Assembly (NCBI RefSeq): GCF_052324685.1
Contig: NW_027506873.1
Location: 310,001-374,000, forward strand
Length of the DNA: 64,000 nt
Source: Brachyhypopomus gauderio
Taxonomy: Eukaryota > Chordata > Actinopteri > Gymnotiformes > Hypopomidae
Direction: 5' to 3'
Shown here: positions 56,190-64,000 of the stretch, piece by piece
Layout: each line of letters begins with the position of its first letter
Position numbering within the stretch: position 1 is the stretch's first letter
Program-made: the position numbers and the translations under genes
The notes under the pieces: model-generated
The model's database searches: none
The model's input: the letters and a program-made list of their open reading frames with translations, nothing else
What the model was told of the DNA's origin: nothing

Positions 56190-56990
56190 TCAATGTTTTA
56201 TCAAACACTAAAATGGCACGACTGAACACACCCTCAGAGATTCTTTGTAACTAACGTCTCAGAATATTTTACATCCTTTATTTCAGCCCTTTCAGCCCTT
56301 TAACATTGCAAAATAACTCATGTTCATCCTTAATCTTCCGGTAACTGCAGTATCCCTTGCATTCCACTCAGAACCTGCATGCTTTCCTGCTCACACACAG
56401 AGCCAAAACCATCCACCGTCCTGGTGGGCCTGCCAGCATGTGCCTGACTACACCATGTCAAACCACACCAAGCATCTTCATAAATGGAGAGTTGGAGAGT
56501 TTATCTTGCTGTACTCCATCAGGTGAATGCTCCAGGGTGTCTCACCTACAAACTACAATCCACACGTTTTGCTGGACATGTTATAAACTGCACCACTTAC
56601 TTCAGTGACTTGAATTTAATTACTAAACTGGTGGTAATTTTATTAATTATTGCAACTACCGTGTGTGAGTGTTGAATTCCAAACAGTAGGGATTGTTTCC
56701 TTACACATGGCACTGCTAATGCTTAATGGTCTTAATGTTCTATGTGTTGTAATGCATGACACCCCCTTTCTATCTGTCCTCTGTGCTTTACAAGAGATGT
56801 GGTTTTCCAGTGCTTGTGCAATGCCAGAAATTTGGATGATTAAAGCCTGACATTAATATCTAACACTCTCTCAGCTCCCCTGAAATAGAAATAGGCAAAA
56901 GAAAGAAGGCAGAAAGATCAGAGTGATGTTTGGCAATGTCATCTCTGTAGTCATCCCCATGAATTCATCGGCACCATTGCGTTTGCTCTA
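56190..56990. other. No gene seen
   Basis: Intergenic sequence with short non-conserved frames. Confidence 0.5.
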
Positions 56991-58026
56991 TAGTAGGGGT
57001 GACCTGCAATAGTCGCTGATTCGACTATAGTCGACTCAGAGCCCTATAGAGAGAGAGTCGCGACATCTCCGTTCACTCCAGTTTTTTACAGCAATGGCGG
57101 ATCGTGGAGCCTGTCAATAGTTCCCGGAAGTTAGCAGCAAATACGAGCAGCGCAGTCAAACTGGAGCAGTGGACCATCTGTGATACACTTTTACAGGTTA
57201 GTACGCTTAAAAAATCTGATTGTGTATTATAAGGACATCAGAATCAAATTAACATGTGCATTAAAATGTGCATTAAAGCATTTTAGTGAATTATCTACCT
57301 CTTAATAAGCAGATTTAGGGAACTAAATCTATGCTAAGACGACGCGAATACGGTTAGCGAGATTTCACATTAACGACTGACAGCCTATTAATTGTAAATT
57401 CCTCTCTTAATGCCATTTCACCTAAACGCGATGTTTTTGCGGGGTAGCTAAGTATTGGTTAAATATAACATTTGAGTGTGATTGTAGAGTGTGTTGGGTC
57501 GAGGAGGTGAAATGAGGATATCCATTTTGGAGTACCAGCTAACATTTTATTTCCTTTTATTTATTTATCCTTTTATTTATTTTATTTTCCTTTTTATTTC
57601 ATTTTATTTATTTTTATTTTATTTTATTAACGTATTTCCTCAGTTTTTGAAACTGCTGGATATAAAAGACATATACATACCCCATAGTGGGTGAATACAC
57701 AGTATTAGAGAACACTTACTGGATATGTATACACTCATTACACGTATAAAAAACAACCAATGATGTGCAACAAATTAAAATTCATATCACATCAATTCTC
57801 ATAATAATCATTTTCTCCTGTCTTTTTCTCCCCTCTCTCTTTAGGCCAAAGAACCATAGGGGATTCAATGGAGCCTGCAACTAGATAGCACCCTCACCCT
57901 GCACCCGAGTCTGTCTGGAGTCTTTGATTTTTTTTGTTCACTATTCTGTATTTTAATAAATCAGGCATTAAGCTTTCCAATAGTGTGTTTATTGTGAAAA
58001 GTGCAAATGCAGTGTTTGATGATTAC

Positions 58027-58188
58027 CTCACATATATATTTGCTGTTGTAATCTTTAGTGAGGGTAAGATTGCTCCTGTTTAGTTGAGACAACCATTTTT
58101 TTCTCCTCTCAGTATCAGTGGGGAAACCATAAATTTTTGCTCCTTTCTCTGATCGATTGGAGCATCCCCATGCAGCACAGCAAACCAT
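58027..58188 (-). CDS. THAP zinc-finger exon (transposon-derived or THAP-family)
   Basis: The ATG at 58186-58188 has a strong Kozak context (CCACCATGG). The 54 codons begin MVCCAAWGCSNRSEKG and continue IYGFPTDTERRKKWLSQLNR, ending YNSKYICE at a GTAATC donor (58026 downward). This is the first half of a THAP C2CH DNA-binding domain (Cys-x-x-x-x-Cys, Phe-Pro, Trp); the second Cys-x-x-His pair would be in the next exon. I could not find that exon. It sits between the palindromic ends described above, so a P-element-like or THAP-carrying transposon is likely. Confidence 0.6.
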
Positions 58189-58800
58189 GGTGGACACTAC
58201 ACAAACACGGAGGAAAGGACACAGAAAGACTGCTTGACATGATATTCATATTTGAGATTATTAGAGAATTATTTAATGAATTAATTGCTGTAAATAAGTG
58301 TGTATTAAAAAGACGATATATATAATTTATCAATGTATTTTAATGTCATATACTGTCTGGATGTAAATGTAATGTGTTTTAATGTACCCTTTTAAAGCAT
58401 ATTTCTACACAATGAAGTCAAAGAAAATTTTCCTTCTGTCAGAAAATGTACATTAGTCATTTAGATTACTTAGGTCCCCAATACCATGGGATTACAGAAA
58501 TCACCATGATTTAAAGATATGTTAATGTTAGAAAATTAATCTAATCTGAATTTCTCACCCCTTCCTGTCCCTCTAAATATATAAATGAATGTAATATATA
58601 ACAATTATAAAACAATCAAAGCATTAAACAGCAATGTGCTCTAACATTAGCCTAAAGTTGGTCGCCATATGTTCACAATAATCCTCAAATCGCAGTTCTG
58701 TCTCTGTGTTTATGCGCTCAAATGGAACTTCCTGGAACTATCTGAAGCCTCCGTGAATCACGTGACCATCGAGCGTTTTGAACTTCCGTTGTGGCGACTC

Positions 58801-58920
58801 TCTATAAGGCTCTGCTCTATAAGGCTCTGCTCTATAAGGCTCTGCTCTATAAGGCTCTGCTCTATAAGGCTCTGCTCTATAAGGCTCTGCTCTATAAGGC
58901 TCTGCTCTATAAGGCTCTGC
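58801..58920. repeat. Eight perfect 15-bp repeats
   Basis: TCTATAAGGCTCTGC repeated eight times without a change. Each copy carries a CTATAAG TATA-like word. Confidence 0.95.
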
Positions 58921-59513
58921 TCCTACACACCGCTTCTTACTTCTCAACGCGGACCTATTTGCGGTCTTTATTGCTTTTAGCTGATTCTCTGCTAAGGGTA
59001 GGTCAATTATCTGAGTGTTAGTTTACAATGATTTGGCGTTGTGTGATTTGTTATGTCTTTGTGGCTTTGACCCTGAAGTCGTTTTTAAGCCACATACATT
59101 TAATACATAGCCATTGCTCAGATTTTCATGTTATTTGTGACATTGATGGCTGCACAAAAGAGTATCAAGTCTACAATTCTTTCTGGTACCACATCTGATT
59201 AGACTATAGTCGACTATACCCCTAGTCGACTATGAACGTCATAGTCGAATGTACCATTCTAACTGCATGGGGGTGCCCAAGGATGCTGCTAAGCATTAGT
59301 TGTTACATGAAATGTCTTTGTTTTCGTTATATATAGCCTTTTGTGAAATAAATCCATTCTAAATTCTGTTAATAAATATTTTTAAATGATGTGTGCATTA
59401 ACAATAGACATCTTCCTTACTACACATTAATAAGTCACACCCTGCAGTTGCACAATCCAAACGAGCGGAGCTGAACACGCTACAGAATACGTGCAGCATC
59501 TGCCGAGATTATA

Positions 59514-59690
59514 ATGGCTACTAAAAAACTTCAAAAGTATTTTGAAAAACATAAAGATGAATCAAACAAAGTAAAGTGCGAGTTATATCATCAACGTCTT
59601 TCATTTCGCACGACAACAACCAACATGGCATACCATTTAAAACGCGTAAGGCGAAAAAAAATACCAGTTCAGCCGTTTGTCTTTTCGGTC
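59514..59690 (+). pseudogene. BED zinc-finger (hAT transposase) N-terminal remnant
   Basis: The frame reads KVKCELYHQRLSFRTTTTNM then AYHLKRVR. In intact BED fingers this is Cys-x-x-Cys ... His-x(4)-His. Here the second Cys is Tyr and the last His is Arg, so metal binding is lost. Only the N terminus remains. Confidence 0.55.
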
Positions 59691-60324
59691 GTGTCGTCTC
59701 GTCTCGGTGCGTCTCGGGAAGTAGGCCTATAAACATTTTTTTGTTGTTTGCTTTTTAGACCCCGTTACTTGAACCTTTTACTTATATATTTTTTTGCTGT
59801 TGTGTGGCAATTTTTAAAATATTTTCAGGCAGGCATATTTTATTTAAAATATTTTTGACATTTTGCACAGTGCCTGTCTGACAGGCACTGACGGTAACTT
59901 TTTTTGTTAATGTTCTCTAACGTTTCATTAAAAAAATAAGTAAATAAATAAAAGCTGAATAAAGCCAACCTACAATGTTTATTCATTTATCTGAGTGTTT
60001 TAGGTTTTTACTTTGAAGTGGAAAAATGAATGAGAATGAGAACGGGATCCCGTTTACGGTGCTCTAGATAAATAATTATCCCCCTAACCAGTTCAGTGTA
60101 CATTTCCATACACTAACTTCCTCATAAAATTATGTTCGTTCATACATGTTTGATGGATCCATAGAAAGTACTTTTCCCATGAACCCTTACAAAACGTCTG
60201 CCACACACAGGTCTACCCAAGCTGTGGGAGGGAGAGAAAATGTCTGCCATTTTGTGGTAGGTTTGCTTTGCATTCTAGGCACTAAAGGAGTAGACGGCTC
60301 TTTGGATGAGATAGCAGTGAGAAG

Positions 60325-60546
60325 CAGACAGGTTGGGGGGGGGGGGGGGGGGGGGTGGCGAACGTAAGTTGTTGAGCGGGGGTGGCAAACGTAACACTCG
60401 TGACGGAGTGTTTTTTCAATAGCCCTGAAATAAATGCTACGGTTTTGTTTTGGTCTGTATCCAGTTAATCGGGAATGAGATTGGGTCCGGACAGGACTGC
60501 GTTCGGGTCCGGATCCGGACCGCGGTCCGCCAATTGAGTACCCCTG
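60325..60546. mobile_element. hAT element end, inverted relative of 39814-40109
   Basis: Shares GGCGAACGTAAGTTGTTGAG, GTAACACTCG, CCAGTTAATCGGGAATGAGA and GGTCCGGATCCGGACCGCGG with the nested hAT copy, and ends TTGAGTACCCCTG. The left part meets a run of about 22 G (60332-60354). Confidence 0.7.
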
Positions 60547-60989
60547 ATGTAGGTCATGGCCATGTGAAATTTCAGACTGTCTAATAACAGACATGAAGGT
60601 AAAGGTTTGCTTTGGAGGATGAAAGCACCAATGATGCAAGGATTAGGCCTACATGTCACTGCCATTTTAAATGGATGATCTAATCTGAGATTTATAGAGA
60701 ACAACAGAATATATTTATTTTTTCCTTTTGAAAATGACAAATTCATTGCAGTTTTGCTATGCTGCTTTGAGCCTTCAGTTGTGTCTCATTCTCTACTTCT
60801 TTACACATCTGCAGTACTTTTGTTAGAAAGACTCTAAAAGAGCATCAACATCTCGAGAAGTTCCTGGAAGGAAGTACGGAGTATGAAGTTTGCTTTGTCT
60901 TCAATCCGGCTGGAAGCCAGATTCAAGGGTAGCTTGACTCAGCTACACCTCTACAACATGAATGTTCTCCATGTTTTATGGGAGACAGA

Positions 60990-62600
60990 TATAGTAACAC
61001 AGCACAGATGAAACACATATCTAATAACACAGCACAGATGAAACACATATCTAATAACACAGCACAGATGAAACACATATCTAGTAACACAGCACAGATG
61101 AAACACATATCTAGTAACACAGCACAGATGAAACACATATCTAATAACACAGCACAGATTAAACATCTAATAACACAGCACAGATGAAAACATATCTAAT
61201 AACACAGCACAGATGAAACATATCTAATAACACAGCACAGATGAAACACATATCTAATAACACAGCACAGATGAAAAACATATCTAATAACACAGCACAG
61301 ATGAAAACATATCTAATAACACAGCACAGATGAAACATATCTAGTAACACAGCACAGATGAAACACATATCTAATAACACAGCACAGATGAAACACATAT
61401 CTAATAACACAGCACAGATTAAACATATCTAATAACACAGCACAGATGAAAACATATCTAATAACACAGCACAGATGAAACACATATCTAATAACACAGC
61501 ACAGATGAAACACATATCTAATAACACAGCACAGATGAAAAACATATCTAATAACACAGCACAGATGAAACACATATCTAATAACACAGCACAGATGAAA
61601 CACATATCTAATAACACAGCACAGATGAAACACATATCTAATAACACAGCACAGATGAAACACATATCTAGTAACACAGCACAGATGAAACACATATCTA
61701 GTAACACAGCACAGATGAAACATATCTAATACAGCACAGATGAAACACATATCTAATAACACAGCACAGATGAAACACATATCTAATAACACAGCACAGA
61801 TGAAACACATATCTAGTAACACAGCACAGATGAAACACATATCTAATAACACAGCACAGATTAAACATCTAATAACACAGCACAGATGAAAACATATCTA
61901 ATAACACAGCACAGATGAAACATATCTAATAACACAGCACAGATGAAACACATATCTAATAACACAGCACAGATGAAAAACATATCTAATAACACAGCAC
62001 AGATGAAAACATATCTAATAACACAGCACAGATGAAACATATCTAGTAAGACAGCACAGATGAAACACATATCTAATAACACAGCACAGATTAAACACAT
62101 ATCTAATAACACAGCACAGATTAAACATATCTAATAACACAGCACAGATGAAACACATATCTAATAACACAGCACAGATGAAAAACATATCTAATAACAC
62201 AGCACAGATGAAACACATATCTAATAACACAGCACAGATGAAACACATATCTAATAACACAGCACAGATGAAAAACATATCTAATAACACAGCACAGATG
62301 AAACACATATCTAATAACACAACACAGATGAAAAACATATCTAATAACACAGCACAGATGAAAAACATATCTAATAACACAGCACAGATGAAACACATAT
62401 CTAATAACACAGCACAGATGAAACACATATCTAATAACACAGCACAGATGAAAAACATATCTAATAACACAGCACAGATGAAACACATATCTAATAACAC
62501 AGCACAGATGAAAAACATATCTAATAACACAGCACAGATGAAACATATCTAATAACACAGCACAGATGAAAAACAGATCTAGTAAAACAGCACAGATGAA
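60990..62600. repeat. 30-bp satellite, about 54 copies
   Basis: Unit ACACAGCACAGATGAAACAC then ATATCTAATA. Variants: 27-28-base shortened copies (AAACATATC), AAAAACATATC, GTAACAC for ATAACAC, and GATTAAAC. A block near 61150-61450 recurs near 61860-62130, so copying of multi-unit segments has occurred. Confidence 0.95.
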
Positions 62601-62605
62601 ACACA

Positions 62606-62700
62606 GATCTTGGCTTGCTCACTGGGGGCTAGGACTCGGCACTTGTAACAACTGTTGTAAAAAGTGCTATATAAATAAAATTTGATTGATTGATTGATAT
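62606..62700 (+). mobile_element. LINE tail fragment interrupting the satellite
   Basis: CTTGGCTTGCTCACTGGGGG, AAAAGTGCTATATAAATAAA and TTTGATTGATTGATTGATAT; same subfamily as 20345-20575. Satellite-like units continue on its right to about 62755. Confidence 0.7.
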
Positions 62701-62769
62701 CTAGTAACACAGCACAGATGAAATAGATATTTTAACACAGCACAGTTGAAACAGATCTACGCAAATGAA

Positions 62770-63799
62770 CTGCATTGGCATCATGGAGAGTAAACAGTGC
62801 CACAAATATATGTTGCATATGCAGTGTAAATCAGGTATCACAAACTAGGTTGTCATATGCTTGAATCATTCACAATGCTTGTAAATGATTATTCTTGAGA
62901 GAGATTTGTTTATGCAAATCTGATCGTTTAATTTTCCTACAATCAGCTAAGTAGTTCTGCCTCATGTCAAAATAGCCTGTGTGTGTGTGTGTGTGTTTAT
63001 GTGTGTGTACTGCTGATTGTACTGCTAAGAGCAGGATTATACATGACTCTCATAAGGCTTCTTTTAATCCACCTCCTCAGTTAAACTAGTGCTACCAGAG
63101 GCTTAATAACATTTGCATGGGGATTGTTATTGCTTCCTGTAAACATCATCAGTCTCTCACTGACAGGTTAGCAAAGCCTCCGCACTGACTCGGAGAAGAA
63201 AGATTTAAAGCCAGCATCCACCACCCTAAATATCCCTTCTCAGAATGAGCCTTCTCCTTCCTGTTCATGTGAGGATGCATCAGGAAATGACACAGTATTC
63301 TCATTTCCCACACAAGTGTAGGGTGTGAAGTATGACTTAAAAGTGAGATTTCATTTGACATATTGTGAATGTTTTACAAATACATGGTACTATACAAATC
63401 ATTTTAAAGTTGTGAATGAATTCTTACCATGGCACACTGACTTTTTTCAGGTTTTGATAAACAATGATGACAACAAACATTTTCAAACACAATGACTCAT
63501 TAAACGTTACCAGATTAGCATCAGAAATAGCTAACCCACTGTTCCAAGTTGTGTGCTTCAGTTAGCTCTGTGCACATGATTACACAGGTACAATCAACAC
63601 GGGGTAACATGGGCTCTGTGTTAGCATGGGATCTGTGGAGTAGAACCCCAGGATCCAGCTGGTTGCTGTTTCAAATCACAAACCAGACCACACTCAAAAC
63701 TGGAGGCTTCCAGTCCAGCTGCTGCTGTAACCCTGGCAACCTCCGCCCTTGCAAGCATACCCTTGTAATGTTAAATAGACAAACTGAGGCTGCACTTGC
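62770..63799. other. No gene seen
   Basis: Intergenic sequence with a short GT tract at about 62980-62996. No convincing coding frame. Confidence 0.5.
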
Positions 63800-63805
63800 T
63801 TGATG

Positions 63806-63885
63806 CAGGGTTGCCAACTCTCACGCATTGAGCGTGAGACACACGCATTTGACTGTTTTCACACGCTCAAAAGTTGGCAACCCTG
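63806..63885. mobile_element. 80-bp MITE (copy c) with target duplication
   Basis: CAGGGTTGCCAACTCTCACGC to AAGTTGGCAACCCTG, flanked by TTGATG (63800-63805 and 63886-63891; both copies can be extended to TTGATGCA because the left terminus begins CA). It is an internally deleted member of the family at 13962 and 43842. Confidence 0.85.
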
Positions 63886-64000
63886 TTGATGCACCAGTCA
63901 TGACTATATTAAAGCTTTATTTGTTCAAAGATTAAGGTTCATGTTTACAAGGAATGCTCTTCTTCTTCCTGCCTAGGGACCATAGGAGGTCCAAATGGAG

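Larger units (their letters stand above)
56994..59262. mobile_element. DNA transposon with GTCGACTATAGTC palindromic ends
   Basis: The left end (56994-57045) has TAGGGGTGACCTGCAATAGTC and CGACTATAGTCGACTC; the right end (59200-59262) has AGACTATAGTCGACTATACC, CTAGTCGACTATGAACG and CATAGTCGAATG. These are inverted and palindromic. A THAP-domain exon (58027-58188, minus) and an eight-copy 15-bp repeat lie inside. I infer one element of about 2.3 kb; exact ends and target duplication are not resolved. Confidence 0.5.

Noticed and set aside
60990..62600. Long open frames on both strands across the 30-bp satellite
   Set aside because: The unit length is a multiple of three and lacks stops in several frames; the peptides are pure repeats.

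Overview
This window is vertebrate nuclear DNA, almost certainly from a teleost fish. Coding exons are short and split by GT-AG introns. The proteins are vertebrate signalling and trafficking proteins. The rest is full of fish-type repeats: Tc1/mariner, hAT, PIF/Harbinger, pogo-like, L2-clade LINE, gypsy, tRNA-derived SINE-like pieces, long CA/TA microsatellites and several satellite or minisatellite arrays. The repeat families resemble those of otophysan fishes (zebrafish, characins, catfishes); I cannot name the species.

Genes, left to right. (1) The last seven coding exons of a cAMP phosphodiesterase 4 gene, pde4d-like (+, 3787-6817), holding most of the catalytic domain; the upstream exons lie off the left edge. 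(2) rab3c (-, 14644-40929), a complete four-coding-exon synaptic Rab GTPase with a 24 kb intron stuffed with mobile DNA. (3) A decayed, intron-bearing copy of a FAM173-type (ANTKMT/ATPSCKMT) lysine methyltransferase gene (+, 45317-46714). (4) A single-exon small transmembrane adaptor with two YxNx motifs (-, 47021-47419), the likely fish counterpart of GAPT. (5) plk2 (+, 48516-52286), complete in 14 exons, with promoter and poly(A) signal visible. From memory of the human map, PLK2-GAPT-RAB3C-PDE4D lie in this order on 5q11.2, and as I recall their relative orientations are also the same. The window is therefore an ancient vertebrate linkage block with one foreign methyltransferase copy inserted.

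Repeat landscape. 0-3.8 kb: gypsy LTR/leader, a hAT end that has cut into a gypsy pol remnant, then 38-bp and 18-bp arrays. 9.8-34 kb (mostly rab3c intron and 3' flank): Tc1, MITE, Harbinger, pogo, SINE-like and hAT pieces, and a 3 kb array of a 43-bp unit that runs into an LTR-like promoter/poly(A) module. 34.5-40.5 kb: an L2-type LINE in two halves separated by a 29-bp minisatellite. 42.4-44.5 kb: a 152-bp repeat, then a Tc1 copy fused to a MITE that itself contains a LINE tail. 53-64 kb (downstream of plk2): no host gene seen; a perfect 30-bp array, a THAP-domain DNA transposon remnant, a BED-finger fragment, a second 30-bp satellite of about 1.6 kb, and an 80-bp MITE.

The host genes are not an operon and act separately: PDE4D hydrolyses cAMP, RAB3C acts in regulated exocytosis, GAPT is a GRB2-binding adaptor in blood cells, and PLK2 is an activity-induced kinase. 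Nothing here looks like a wholly new biochemical system. The most novel items are the divergent fish GAPT candidate, the exon-1-specific decay of the methyltransferase copy, the 43-bp array tied to an LTR-like module, and the LINE split by a minisatellite.
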